A stretch of DNA of 27,605 nt from an uncultured bacterium (GCA_905214955.1 CAJMON010000042.1:1-27605); one strand, 5' to 3'; positions 8,501 through 16,794 are shown, numbered from the stretch's first letter. Translations and numbers: made by a program. The notes: generated from the sequence alone by a model not told the origin.

Positions 8501-9109
8501 AAGATTGCCATGCGAGATCTGGAACTGCGGGGAGCCGGAAATCTTCTGGGGGCCGAGCAGCATGGCCACATGGAAGCAGTCGGGTATGACCTGTACTGTA
8601 AAATGCTGAATGAATCGGTAAAAGAATTAAAAGGCGAGCTGGAGCCGGAAGAAGAATTTGGCACCGCCATTGATCTGGATATTGATGCATTCATACCGGA
8701 GCGGTATATCCGGAATGAGTATCAGAAACTGGATATTTACAAGCGGATCGCGGGCATTGAGAATGAAGAAGAATACGACGATATGCTGGAAGAACTGATG
8801 GATCGCTTTGGAGAGCCGCCAAAAGCTGTGCAGAATCTGCTGGCTGTTGCAAACTTAAAAGCTATGGCTCACAAAGTGTGGCTGACAGAAGTGACCCAGA
8901 AGGGAGATGAAATTCGTTTTATTCTGTTTGAACGGGCAAAGGTGGAACCGGTCAAAATCGAGTCCCTGGTGAAAAACAGCAAAGGACGGATGAAATTTGT
9001 CATGGGGGAAAAGCCCTATTTCAGTTACAGCAAACCGAGAAAAAGTGGAAAAGACAACGAGGATATTCTGCAGACAGTGCGGGAGATCCTGGTGGAAATG
9101 GGAGCGTAA
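5594..9109 (+). CDS. mfd: Transcription-repair coupling factor Mfd
   Basis: DNA translocase that removes stalled RNA polymerase at lesions and recruits UvrA. At 1171 residues it is full length. Order of domains: N-terminal UvrB-like region (SGQFAIRGGILDIFP, VRVELWGDEVDSIRSFD); RNA polymerase interaction/CarD-like domain around residues 500-570 (SVGDYVVHENHGLGIYKGI); helicase core with Walker A GDVGYGKT (654-661), DEEQ (755-758) and QLRGRVGRS; C-terminal TRCF domain (about 1000-1100, AIDLDIDAFIPERYI). The start at 5594 has AAGGGAG 9 bases upstream and gives the family N-terminus. The stop codon lies in the loop of the terminator that follows. Confidence 0.97.
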   Translation: MQAFLESLKRLGAFPDIQKSLERGNGMTQVQGCLDSQKAHFIWGAGEQFPLKVILTYSELRAKELYDDYRFFDREVCLFPARDLIFYNADIHSNLITRQRIQVMKALLERKELTVITTMGGCMDHLLPLEEFERRIIRLKNDSSLDLEEMKGRLVEMGYERTGQVEGSGQFAIRGGILDIFPLTEENPVRVELWGDEVDSIRSFDLESQRSVENLDSLEIYPACEVMADKKRIEKAIKRMEKDVKKTTETLKKAGKLEEAGRLNSLLEEISDNLTETGCSTGLEAYIDYLYESTVSFVQYFQGKKTLFVVDEPNRLYQQGQAIEEEFRESMNARLEKGYLLPGQMSVLYGAQETAAMLCKNSCLGFCTLESARAPWKITDQYGVDVRAVNPYNNSFELLVKDLQTWKKEGFQVVVLSGSRTRGARLAEDLRERELNAVYSEDRERNIQPGEILILYGSTHRGYEYPLLKFVVICESDIFGKEKKKKKKLKNYEGRKIQSFSELSVGDYVVHENHGLGIYKGIEKIEVDHVAKDYMKIEYAGGSNLYILATQLDVIQKYAGAEAKTPKLNKLGSQEWNKTKTRVRKAVREIAKDLVELYAARQKDNGFVYGEDTVWQREFEEVFPYEETDDQLLAIEAVKRDMESRKIMDRLICGDVGYGKTEIAIRAAFKAVQDSKQVVFLVPTTILAQQHYNNFAQRMKDFPVRVDLLCRFRTPKEQAKTIQDLKKGMVDILIGTHRVLSKDVQFKDLGLLMIDEEQRFGVTDKEKVKQLRKNVDVLTLTATPIPRTLHMSLAGIRDMSVLEEAPQERVPIQTYVMEYNEEMVREAISRELARGGQVYYVYNRVNTIVEVTNTIAKLVPEANVAFAHGQMKERELERIMYDFINGEIDVLVSTTIIETGLDISNVNTMIIHDADNMGLSQLYQLRGRVGRSNRTAYAFLMYRRNKMLKEVAEKRLQAIREFTDLGSGFKIAMRDLELRGAGNLLGAEQHGHMEAVGYDLYCKMLNESVKELKGELEPEEEFGTAIDLDIDAFIPERYIRNEYQKLDIYKRIAGIENEEEYDDMLEELMDRFGEPPKAVQNLLAVANLKAMAHKVWLTEVTQKGDEIRFILFERAKVEPVKIESLVKNSKGRMKFVMGEKPYFSYSKPRKSGKDNEDILQTVREILVEMGA

Positions 9110-9124
9110 GCTCTCATTTTTTTT
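9098..9124 (+). terminator. Terminator of mfd overlapping its stop codon
   Basis: ATGGGAGC (9098-9105) pairs with GCTCTCAT (9110-9117) with one G-U, around a 4-base loop that contains the TAA stop, and a run of T follows to 9124. Confidence 0.8.
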
Positions 9125-9287
9125 ACGAAATTTCAGGATAGTGACTATGGAAAGACGATGGATGTAAGAATGGAATCATAGATATTAGGCGGCTGCTCTT
9201 TTTGATATAGCTTGTGCGATTTTTGAAAAAACAGATGCATTTAAAACAAAATGAAATGGCGATGTAGACAAAATAGATAAAAAATAG
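9125..9287. other. Intergenic stretch without recognised content
   Basis: The gap between mfd and the sugar operon (9110-9463) holds the mfd terminator, this AT-rich stretch in which I see no gene or clear structure, then the promoter and leader listed separately. Confidence 0.6.
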
Positions 9288-9316
9288 TTGACAAATACGG
9301 TAAAAAGTGACATAAT
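9288..9316 (+). promoter_or_regulatory. SigA-type promoter of the oligosaccharide operon
   Basis: Perfect TTGACA (9288-9293), 17-base spacer, CATAAT (9311-9316). A loosely catabolite-response-like sequence, CGAAAGCGCGCAGA (9325-9338), lies right downstream where a repressor could block; that resemblance is weak. The leader to the first gene is about 140 bases. Confidence 0.85.
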
Positions 9317-9391
9317 AACAACATCGAAAGCGCGCAGAGAGAAATTTATTAAACAACATGTCTTCTTGCACATCAAAAACCAGAACGAAGA

Positions 9392-9410
9392 TGTACAGAA
9401 AAACTGTACA
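9392..9410 (+). promoter_or_regulatory. Palindrome in the operon leader, possible operator or hairpin
   Basis: TGTACAG (9392-9398) and CTGTACA (9404-9410) form a perfect 7-base inverted repeat around five A. It lies about 75-95 bases downstream of the -10 and 54 bases before the first start codon. It could bind a dimeric regulator or fold in the mRNA. No regulator gene lies beside it. Confidence 0.4.
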
Positions 9411-9463
9411 AAAGGATGAGCGGACAGAAGACGGAACAGAACGGAAATGGAGGTAACAAACCT

Positions 9464-10816
9464 ATGTTTAAAAAAGTATTGGCCGCAGTGCTGACAACTG
9501 CTATGGTGGGATCCATGTTTACAGCAGTTGCAGGAGCAGAAGAGACAAAGAACATTCCAGAGCTGACTACAGAGCCCTTGACCATCAACTTATGGGATAT
9601 CTCTACAGAAGATCCCAACAAGACCATTGCAGAGGAAGCAGTTGCCAGATTTATGGCAGATTATCCGAATATTACCGTAAATCAGGTACATCAGCAGAAT
9701 GATAACTACAAGCAGCAGCTGGTAGTTGCTATGAGTTCCGGACAGGCTCCTGATATGTATATCCACTGGGGCGGCGGTCCTATGGCTGAATATTATAAAT
9801 CTGGTTTTGCAAATGACCTGACAGATCTGTTCAATACCTACGATCATCCGGATTTCATTGATGCAGCAGTTGCACAGTCTACATACGATGACAAGGTTCT
9901 GGCTATCCCGTTTGGCGGCCTGAGCGGATGTGATATTTTCTACAACAAGACCATCTTTGCAGAGGTTGGCATTGATGTTCCGACCACCATTGATGAACTG
10001 GAAGAAGACTGTGACAAGCTTCTCGAAGCTGGGTATGTTCCTTTCTCACTGGCAAACGGCTCCAAGTGGACAGGTTCCATGTACTATATGTACCTGGTAG
10101 CACGTCACTCCGGAAATGATGAGTTCGCAGCAGCTTATACCCAGGAAGACGGCGGAAGTTTTACTTCCGAAGCTTTCATCTGGGCAGGCGAGAAGATCCA
10201 GGATTGGGTAAACAAAGGATACTTTAACGATGGATTCAACTCTCTGGTAACAGACAACGGCGAAGACCGTGCACTCCTTTATGACAACACCTGTGCTATG
10301 ATGCTTCATGGTTCTTGGCAGGTTCGTTCTATCGCAGCTGACAGCCGGGATTGGTATGATCAGAACCTTGGCGTATTCCGTTTCCCGGAAGATGCTGAAG
10401 CAAAAGCAAACGGCGTTCCGCAGAACGTAGAAGTTGGTACTGCAATCGGCAACGGTTTCTCTTTCAACTGCTGGAAAGAAGACGGCTCTGTTGATGAAGA
10501 CAAACTGAACGCCTGCTATGTACTGGCTACCCAGTATTTCAATGATGAAACCTACAACAACGATCAGATGACCAAGGCTCAGACCATTCCGTCTATCAAG
10601 GGTTATGAAGACAAGATTGATGATGCGAACATGAAGGTTGTTGCAGATATCTTCTTTAACGCTTCCAACGTACAGCTGTGGTATGACCAGTATCTGCCCG
10701 CATCTGTAACAGAAGTTCATAAAAACTGTATGACAGAGCTGTTCGGTCTTGATAAGACACCTCAGGAGATCGGCGAAGAGCAGGACGCAGCTATGCAGGC
10801 AGCATTAGCAGAATAA
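9464..10816 (+). CDS. Extracellular sugar-binding protein of an ABC importer
   Basis: Family 1-type solute-binding protein of 450 residues that would capture oligosaccharides for the two permeases encoded next. The signal peptide is MFKKVLAAVLTTAMVGSMF plus TAVAGA, with a likely signal peptidase I site after AGA. The mature part has typical features (ITVNQVHQQNDNYKQQLVVAMSSGQAPDMY, FAVPFG-like LAIPFGGLSGCDIFYNKTIF, MLHGSWQ). I choose ATG 9464 because GGAGGT lies 9 bases upstream and the signal peptide begins there. An in-frame ATG at 9416 would add 16 polar residues before it. Oddly, there is no lipobox cysteine, so the protein is not an obvious lipoprotein. Substrate is inferred from the downstream xylosidases. 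Confidence 0.92.
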   Translation: MFKKVLAAVLTTAMVGSMFTAVAGAEETKNIPELTTEPLTINLWDISTEDPNKTIAEEAVARFMADYPNITVNQVHQQNDNYKQQLVVAMSSGQAPDMYIHWGGGPMAEYYKSGFANDLTDLFNTYDHPDFIDAAVAQSTYDDKVLAIPFGGLSGCDIFYNKTIFAEVGIDVPTTIDELEEDCDKLLEAGYVPFSLANGSKWTGSMYYMYLVARHSGNDEFAAAYTQEDGGSFTSEAFIWAGEKIQDWVNKGYFNDGFNSLVTDNGEDRALLYDNTCAMMLHGSWQVRSIAADSRDWYDQNLGVFRFPEDAEAKANGVPQNVEVGTAIGNGFSFNCWKEDGSVDEDKLNACYVLATQYFNDETYNNDQMTKAQTIPSIKGYEDKIDDANMKVVADIFFNASNVQLWYDQYLPASVTEVHKNCMTELFGLDKTPQEIGEEQDAAMQAALAE

Positions 10817-10853
10817 TCAGAATCTGCTGAATTGAATTTTATCAAGTAAGTCC

Positions 10854-10890
10854 CTGCCCGCAGGATACCATCTCCTGCGGGCAGCTTTTT
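10854..10890 (+). terminator. Attenuating hairpin between binding protein and permease genes
   Basis: CTGCCCGCAGGA (10854-10865) pairs perfectly over 12 bp with TCCTGCGGGCAG (10873-10884), followed by CTTTTT. As an intercistronic partial terminator it would let the binding protein be made in excess over the membrane components, a known arrangement in ABC operons. Confidence 0.85.
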
Positions 10891-10917
10891 AGAAAAAATA
10901 AAGGGGATGAAGCGCTT

Positions 10918-11823
10918 ATGAATAAGACAAAGGATCTTGCGAAAGCGAGAGCAAAGAGCACAGCGATTGCGGCTACGGTATTTTTGATCCCGGCCCTGGC
11001 TCTGATTGCGATTTATATGATCTATCCGGTTATTGATACCTTTATCACCAGTGGTTATAAGTGGAACGGTATTTCTTCCGATCGGATTTTTGTTGGACTT
11101 GACAACTGGAAAAAACTTCTGACAGATGGTTCTTTCTGGTCATCTTTCAGCCACAACGTTATCGTGATGGTATTTTCTATTCTGCTTCAGATTCCGCTGG
11201 GACTTCTGCTGGCAACCTTCCTGGATGCAGGCGGACGTAAGTTTAACATCTTTAAGATCATCTGGTTCTTCCCGTATCTGATGAGCTCCGTTGCGATTGC
11301 ATTCCTGTTCAATTACATTCTTGCAACCAACGGCGGTCTGTTTTCCTCTATTGCCGCTCTGTTTTCTGGTCATAAGGTAAACGTAGACCTTCTTGGAAAG
11401 AATCCGTCGGCTCTGTTCTCTGTTATCGGTGTCATGGCATGGCAGTTTACTCCATTCTACATGGTATACTTCATTGCCGGATATGGAAACATTGATACCT
11501 CCCTGTATGAGGCAGCTGTGATTGACGGCGCTACCAGAAAACAGTATCTGTTCAAGATCGCAATTCCTCTTTTAGGACCCATCTTCAAGACAGCCTGTAC
11601 CATGTCCCTGATCGGATCTCTGAAATACTTCGATATGGTGTGGAACATGACCGGAGGCGGTCCTGCAGGCGGAACGGAATTGATGGCAACCTATATGTAC
11701 AAGCTGTCATTCCAGCAGTTCAACATGGGCTATGGTTCCTGTGTGGCAGCAGGCATGTTTATTCTGATCACCTTGATCGCCCTGCTGTTCCAGAAAATTT
11801 TCGTTGTGAAGGAGGACTACTAG
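10918..11823 (+). CDS. ABC sugar transporter permease (MalF/UgpA type)
   Basis: First membrane subunit of the importer, 301 residues, about six transmembrane helices beginning TAIAATVFLIPALALIAIYM. It has the cytoplasmic EAA loop EAAVIDGATRKQYLFKIAIP that docks the ATPase. The start ATG 10918 is preceded by AAAGGGG. The sequence between them, GAAGCGCTTA, contains the AAGCGCTT core of catabolite-response elements, but this may be chance. No ATPase gene is present, so a shared MsmX-type ATPase from elsewhere is likely. Confidence 0.94.
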   Translation: MNKTKDLAKARAKSTAIAATVFLIPALALIAIYMIYPVIDTFITSGYKWNGISSDRIFVGLDNWKKLLTDGSFWSSFSHNVIVMVFSILLQIPLGLLLATFLDAGGRKFNIFKIIWFFPYLMSSVAIAFLFNYILATNGGLFSSIAALFSGHKVNVDLLGKNPSALFSVIGVMAWQFTPFYMVYFIAGYGNIDTSLYEAAVIDGATRKQYLFKIAIPLLGPIFKTACTMSLIGSLKYFDMVWNMTGGGPAGGTELMATYMYKLSFQQFNMGYGSCVAAGMFILITLIALLFQKIFVVKEDY

Positions 11824-11824
11824 G

Positions 11825-12691
11825 ATGAGCGGACAGAAAAAAGAAGTTGATTATCGGAAACAGAAAGCAAAAAGCAGAGTCGCATGGGGCGTTGCCATTT
11901 TCTTTGCAGTGTTCTGGCTGCTTGTTGCACTGATTCCATTCGTTTTTATGATCCTGAACTCTTTCCGGAAACAGTTTGACATGCTTTCTCAGGGCGTGTT
12001 CCATTTCCCGGATCCGTGGTTCTTTGAAAACTATCCGAACATTGTGAAAAACGGATTCTTCGGATACTTCTTCCGAAGCGTTCTGGTAGTAGTAGTTTCT
12101 CTGCTGTTGATGCTGATCATTTCCGCTTTTGCAGCATATCCGCTGTCCAGAATGAAATTCAAATTCCGTGGAATCATCTATGCGGGGATCGTGGCTATGA
12201 TGTCCATTCCCATGCATGTTACCCTGATCCCGATCTTTAAAATGACTACCAATATGGGACTGTATGACAACCTGTTTTCTCTGGTAGGTCCTTATGTGAC
12301 ATTTGCGCTTCCAATGTCCATCTTCATCCTGACCGCGTTCATGATGACGATTCCGAAGGAAGTAGAAGAATCTGCAGAAATTGACGGATGCAACAAATTC
12401 AGCAACTTCTTCAAGATTATTCTTCCCCTGTCAAAATCAGGACTTTCTACACTGGCAATTTACAACGGCGTATCCATGTGGAATGAATTCGCATTTGCAA
12501 ATACCCTGCTGCAGTCCGCATCTCAGAAGACTCTGCCTCTGGCACTTGGCCAGTTCAAAGGAGAGCACTCCATGGATATGCCGCTGATCCTGGCAGTTCT
12601 GGTATTATCTGCACTGCCTATGATTATTCTGTTCATCATTTTCCAGGATAAACTGGTCAAAGGTATGATGGCAGGAGCTGTTAAGGGCTGA
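11825..12691 (+). CDS. ABC sugar transporter permease (MalG/UgpE type)
   Basis: Second membrane subunit, 288 residues, with about six helices and the EAA loop EVEESAEIDGCNKFSNFFKIILP. The ATG lies one base after the stop of the previous permease, and AGGAGG is inside the end of that gene, so translation is probably coupled. The N-terminal ~20 residues are strongly basic, as is common for these permeases. Confidence 0.94.
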   Translation: MSGQKKEVDYRKQKAKSRVAWGVAIFFAVFWLLVALIPFVFMILNSFRKQFDMLSQGVFHFPDPWFFENYPNIVKNGFFGYFFRSVLVVVVSLLLMLIISAFAAYPLSRMKFKFRGIIYAGIVAMMSIPMHVTLIPIFKMTTNMGLYDNLFSLVGPYVTFALPMSIFILTAFMMTIPKEVEESAEIDGCNKFSNFFKIILPLSKSGLSTLAIYNGVSMWNEFAFANTLLQSASQKTLPLALGQFKGEHSMDMPLILAVLVLSALPMIILFIIFQDKLVKGMMAGAVKG

Positions 12692-12750
12692 TTAACAAAT
12701 TGACAAACACTGCAAAAAGAGCGTGACAGAAATAAAGGAGGACATAAGAG

Positions 12751-14772
12751 ATGCAGATTTATGTAGACGGCAGTGCCGTGCGCAGCGGAAACGGAAGCAA
12801 AGAATATCCGTTCCAGACCATCTCAGAGGCAGCAAAGATTGCTGTTCCTGGAGATGAAGTGATGGTGGGTCCGGGACTTTACCGGGAGTATGTAGATCCA
12901 GTGAATGCAGGAACCCCAGAGGCACGCATCGTTTACCGTTCCATCGAAAAAGGCGCAGCGATTATCAGCGGAGCTGAGCAGGTAAAGAACTGGAAACCTT
13001 ACGGGGAAAATGTATGGACAGCCAGAATTCCCAACGGGCTGTTCGGCACCTACAATCCCTACACCACGCTGGTGAGAGGTGACTGGTTTATTGCTACCTA
13101 CATTGCCCATACCGGTGAGGTTTACCTCAATGGAAAATCCATGTATGAGGTGACGGAGCTGGATAAAGTGGTGCATCCGGTGGTTTACAAAAAGTCCTGG
13201 GATCCGGATTTTACCATTTATACCTGGTACACCGAGCAGGACGAAGCCACAAATGAGACTGTTTTATACGCAAACTTCCAGGGAAAAGATCCCAATGTGG
13301 AAAACGTAGAGATCAATGTCCGGGAAAACTGCTTTTATCCTTCCAAAGAAGGCGTGGGCTACATCACGCTGTCCGGTTTTACGGTAAAACAGGCAGCGAC
13401 CCAGTGGGCACCACCCACCGCTTATCAGGAAGGTATGGTAGGACCGCACTGGAGCAAAGGCTGGATCATTGAGGACTGCGAAATTTCAGATTCCAAGTGC
13501 TCCGGTATTTCTCTTGGAAAATACAAACAGCCAAACAACGACAACAAATGGCTGAACTGGAAATATAAAAACGGTACCCAGACAGAGCGTGACTGTATCT
13601 GTCAGGCACAGCGGGAGGGATGGACAAAGGAGCGCATCGGGTCCCACATCATCCGCCGCTGTAACATCCATGACTGTGGACAGACAGGTATCGTGGGCCA
13701 CTTAGGAGGCGTGTTCTCTATTATTGAGGATAACCACATCCATCATATCAACAACAAACAGAATCTGGCAGGCGCAGAAATCGGCGGCATTAAGATGCAC
13801 GCAGCCATCGACGTGATTATCCGCCGGAATCATTTCCATCACTGTACCAGAGGCTTGTGGCTGGACTGGCAGGCACAGGGCACTCGTGTGACACAGAACC
13901 TGTTCCACGACAACACCCTTCCGTTTGACGCCAATGCCAACACCGATAATCTAGATGGTACCGGAGAGGATATTTTTATTGAAGTATCCCATGGGCCGAC
14001 CCTGGTAGACAACAACATTCTGCTGTCTGACTATTCCATGAAGCTCGCGACACAGGGTGTGGCAGTGGTACATAACCTGATCGCAGGTTCCTTTACTGCA
14101 GTTGGCAGAGGTACGGACAACGGTTCTGGCGAGATCCCTTCTCCCAGATATACTCCGTACCATGTACCTCATAGAACCGAAGTAGATGGATTTATGACCA
14201 TTCTCCATGGAGATGACCGTTTCTACAACAATATTTTCGTACAGAAACCAATCCGTCCGGGCATGCAGGAAATCCACGAAGTTGTAAAAGACAGTGAGTG
14301 GACAGATGGCAATCTGATTACTGGAACAGTTTCTTTCAGCGGCTATCCTTCCGAAGAAGAGTTTAAAAAGATGTTTGAAGGCTACTGCGGAATGGGTTCC
14401 ACGATTGAAAGAGATATTTATTATCGAAAACTGCCGGTATGGCTGGGGGGAAACGTTTATTTCAATGGAGCAAAACCGGCTGATCAGGAAACGGATGCCA
14501 TCGTAGATACCGAGCATACGGTAAAACTGGAGCTGAAAGAGGAAAACGGCACCTGGCATCTGGATACCGACCTCTATGAGTATCTTCCGAAGACAGCCTG
14601 CGCGATGATCTCCACAGAGACCCTGGGCATGGCATTTGAGCCGGAAGAAAAATTTGAAAATCCGGATGGAACACCCATCGTGTTCCAGTATGATTACTTT
14701 GGCGCACGCCAGGAGATCAACCCGCTTCCTGGACCGTTTGCAGCAAAAGAATCCGCAGGAAAAACATTATAA
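12751..14772 (+). CDS. GH120-family right-handed beta-helix glycoside hydrolase (beta-xylosidase type), copy 1
   Basis: 673 residues, no signal peptide, so cytoplasmic. The sequence matches the GH120 family, whose studied member is a Thermoanaerobacterium beta-xylosidase: an N-terminal GSKEYPFQTISEAAKIAVPGD segment, WSKGWIIED, and repeated N-x-I-H-x-C beta-helix turns (NIHDCGQTGIVGHLGG). The two catalytic carboxylates of the family can be placed: Asp372 in WLDWQAQGTRV (nucleophile) and Glu411 in IEVSHGP (acid/base). Between them are about 16 extra residues (PFDANANTDNLDGTGED region) absent from copy 2. AAAGGAGG lies 9 bases before the ATG. Probably cleaves imported xylo-oligosaccharides; substrate may differ from copy 2. 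Confidence 0.88.
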   Translation: MQIYVDGSAVRSGNGSKEYPFQTISEAAKIAVPGDEVMVGPGLYREYVDPVNAGTPEARIVYRSIEKGAAIISGAEQVKNWKPYGENVWTARIPNGLFGTYNPYTTLVRGDWFIATYIAHTGEVYLNGKSMYEVTELDKVVHPVVYKKSWDPDFTIYTWYTEQDEATNETVLYANFQGKDPNVENVEINVRENCFYPSKEGVGYITLSGFTVKQAATQWAPPTAYQEGMVGPHWSKGWIIEDCEISDSKCSGISLGKYKQPNNDNKWLNWKYKNGTQTERDCICQAQREGWTKERIGSHIIRRCNIHDCGQTGIVGHLGGVFSIIEDNHIHHINNKQNLAGAEIGGIKMHAAIDVIIRRNHFHHCTRGLWLDWQAQGTRVTQNLFHDNTLPFDANANTDNLDGTGEDIFIEVSHGPTLVDNNILLSDYSMKLATQGVAVVHNLIAGSFTAVGRGTDNGSGEIPSPRYTPYHVPHRTEVDGFMTILHGDDRFYNNIFVQKPIRPGMQEIHEVVKDSEWTDGNLITGTVSFSGYPSEEEFKKMFEGYCGMGSTIERDIYYRKLPVWLGGNVYFNGAKPADQETDAIVDTEHTVKLELKEENGTWHLDTDLYEYLPKTACAMISTETLGMAFEPEEKFENPDGTPIVFQYDYFGARQEINPLPGPFAAKESAGKTL

Positions 14773-14778
14773 AATTTT

Positions 14779-14830
14779 GGACGCCTGGCATAACAGGCTG
14801 CGTCAGGCAGCCGATGCCGGGCGTCCTTTT
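14779..14830 (+). terminator. Long intercistronic hairpin between the two GH120 genes
   Basis: GGACGCCTGGCAT (14779-14791) pairs with ATGCCGGGCGTCC (14814-14826) over 13 bp with one G-U. A nested hairpin GGCTGC/GCAGCC (14796-14801, 14807-14812) sits in the loop. TTTT follows. The ribosome binding site of the next gene (AGGAGG) lies right after it. It may act as a weak terminator or as an mRNA-stabilising 3' end. Confidence 0.7.
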
Positions 14831-14844
14831 ATAGGAGGATATCA

Positions 14845-16794
14845 ATGGCAAAGACGTATCATGTAGCGAAAACGGGAAATGACCGGAACAAAGGTACCAA
14901 AGAAGCACCATTTCTGACCATTCAGCGTGCAGCCGATGTGGCAATGCCGGGGGACAGCATCATTGTACACGAGGGAGAATATCGGGAGTGGGTAGATCCG
15001 AAAATGGGCGGAAACAATGATCTGGAACGGATTACCTATCAGGCAGCGCCGGGAGAACACGTCGTCATCAAAGGTTCTGAGCAGATCACCAACTGGGAAA
15101 AAGTGGAAGGAACTGTTTGGAAAGCGGAAGTTCCCAATGAATTGTTTGGAGATTTCAATCCTTATGACACCTATCTGTATGGCGACTGGATGGTAGGTCC
15201 CATGTATCCAACGGTGCATTTGGGTGATGTGTATCTGAATGGGAAATCCTTTTATGAAGCAGTCAGTGTGGAGGATGTAAAGAAAGCAGAAAAGAGAACC
15301 ACTGGTTACAATGTACCGTGGGAGACTTATCAGGAGCCGATTCTGGATGTAGAAGGCACCATCTATCAGTGGTATGCCGAAGTGAAAGAAGACGTAACCG
15401 TGATCTGGGCTAATTTCCATGGAGTCGATCCCAATGAAGAAGTGACAGAGATTAATGTAAGGAAATGCGTGTTCTATCCAAGACAGGCTAACAAAGATTA
15501 CATCACCGTATCCGGATTTGAACTGGCACAGGCTGCCAGCCCCTTTGCACCACCAACAGGAGACCAGCCGGGCCTGATTGGCGCCCACTGGAGCAAGGGG
15601 TGGATCATTGAAAACAACCACATCCACGATGCAAAGTGCAGTGCCGTAAGCCTGGGAAAAGATGAGAAAACCGGGGATAACCTGTTTACCAAGACCAGAA
15701 GAAAACCGGGTTATACCTACCAGTTTGAAGCAGTTGGAAAAGCCCTGCAGCTTGGCTGGAGCAAAGACAACATCGGTTCCCACATTGTGCGGAATAACGT
15801 GATCCATGACTGCGGACAGAATGGCATTGTAGGTCATTTAGGATGCGTATTCAGTGATATTTACGGAAATGAGATTTATAACATTGCTGTGAAACATGAG
15901 TTTTACGGGTATGAGATCGCAGGCATCAAATTCCATGCAGCCATTGACACCCAGATTCATGAAAATTATATCCACGATTGTACCCTGGCTATCTGGCTGG
16001 ACTGGGAGACCCAGGGAACCAGAGTCAGCAGAAACCTGTTTACCGACAATATCCGGGATCTTATGGTGGAAGTTTCCCATGGCCCGTACATTGTGGACAA
16101 CAACATTTTCACCTCTCCCTACAGCTTTGAAAATGCTTCCCAGGGTGGCGCCTATGTGCACAACCTGATTCTTGGAAATATGAAGCACTGGGATGTGCTG
16201 ACCCGTTCCACCCCGTATCATTTCCCACATACCACGGCCATTATGGCATCGTCTTTTATCTATGGAGGAGACGACCGGTTCTACCAGAATATTTTCGTGG
16301 GCGGAGCAGACAGACTGGGAGAAAGCCGCCATGTATCTTGCGGAACCAGTGCTTTCAATGAGCATCCTTCTTCCTGGGAAGAATATGTGGATCTTATTGA
16401 AAAGGCATATCCGGGAGACGAGGATCTGTATGTGAAAGTAAAACAGCCAGTTTACATTGACCGGAACCTGTACCTGGACGGAGCAGAAAGCTATGCAAAA
16501 GAAGTTCATGCGTTTAAGGGCTCCGGAATGCTGAAGATCAAGATCACAAAGGCAAACAAAGAAGTGTATCTTGAGGCAGAAGTAAGCCCGGATATCTTAA
16601 AACAGGAAGCAGCAGTGATGACGACGGCAGATCTTGGAACCACCAGAGCAGTGGAAGGACTTTTTGAAAATCCAGATGGAACGGCTATCACCTTTGACAC
16701 AGATTATTGTGGAGAAAAACGGAGTGCAGGTCACGTGTCGGCTGGACCGTTAAACGGCTTAAAGGCAGGATACAACAAGATCCGGGTATGGTAA
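14845..16794 (+). CDS. GH120-family beta-xylosidase, copy 2
   Basis: 649 residues, cytoplasmic (no signal peptide). It is the closer match of the two to the Thermoanaerobacterium GH120 xylosidase as I recall it: YHVAKTGNDRNKGTKEAPF at the N-terminus, GDVYLNGKSFYE, WSKGWIIENNHIHDAKCSA, HDCGQNGIVGHLG. Catalytic residues are Asp386 in WLDWETQGTRV and Glu409 in VEVSHGP, 23 residues apart as in that enzyme. It removes xylose from xylo-oligosaccharide ends, with retention, by family knowledge. AGGAGG precedes the ATG by about 7 bases. Tandem duplicate of the previous gene, clearly diverged. Confidence 0.92.
   Translation: MAKTYHVAKTGNDRNKGTKEAPFLTIQRAADVAMPGDSIIVHEGEYREWVDPKMGGNNDLERITYQAAPGEHVVIKGSEQITNWEKVEGTVWKAEVPNELFGDFNPYDTYLYGDWMVGPMYPTVHLGDVYLNGKSFYEAVSVEDVKKAEKRTTGYNVPWETYQEPILDVEGTIYQWYAEVKEDVTVIWANFHGVDPNEEVTEINVRKCVFYPRQANKDYITVSGFELAQAASPFAPPTGDQPGLIGAHWSKGWIIENNHIHDAKCSAVSLGKDEKTGDNLFTKTRRKPGYTYQFEAVGKALQLGWSKDNIGSHIVRNNVIHDCGQNGIVGHLGCVFSDIYGNEIYNIAVKHEFYGYEIAGIKFHAAIDTQIHENYIHDCTLAIWLDWETQGTRVSRNLFTDNIRDLMVEVSHGPYIVDNNIFTSPYSFENASQGGAYVHNLILGNMKHWDVLTRSTPYHFPHTTAIMASSFIYGGDDRFYQNIFVGGADRLGESRHVSCGTSAFNEHPSSWEEYVDLIEKAYPGDEDLYVKVKQPVYIDRNLYLDGAESYAKEVHAFKGSGMLKIKITKANKEVYLEAEVSPDILKQEAAVMTTADLGTTRAVEGLFENPDGTAITFDTDYCGEKRSAGHVSAGPLNGLKAGYNKIRVW

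Noticed and set aside
9416..9463. Upstream ATG for the sugar-binding protein
   Set aside because: Would put 16 polar residues before the signal peptide; the ATG at 9464 has GGAGGT at good distance.
10907..10919. Catabolite-response element at the first permease start
   Set aside because: Only the AAGCGCTT core matches and it lies inside the ribosome binding region; kept as a remark, not as a site.
14842..16509. 331- and 223-residue open frames on the minus strand
   Set aside because: Antisense to the second GH120 gene, whose catalytic motifs are clear.
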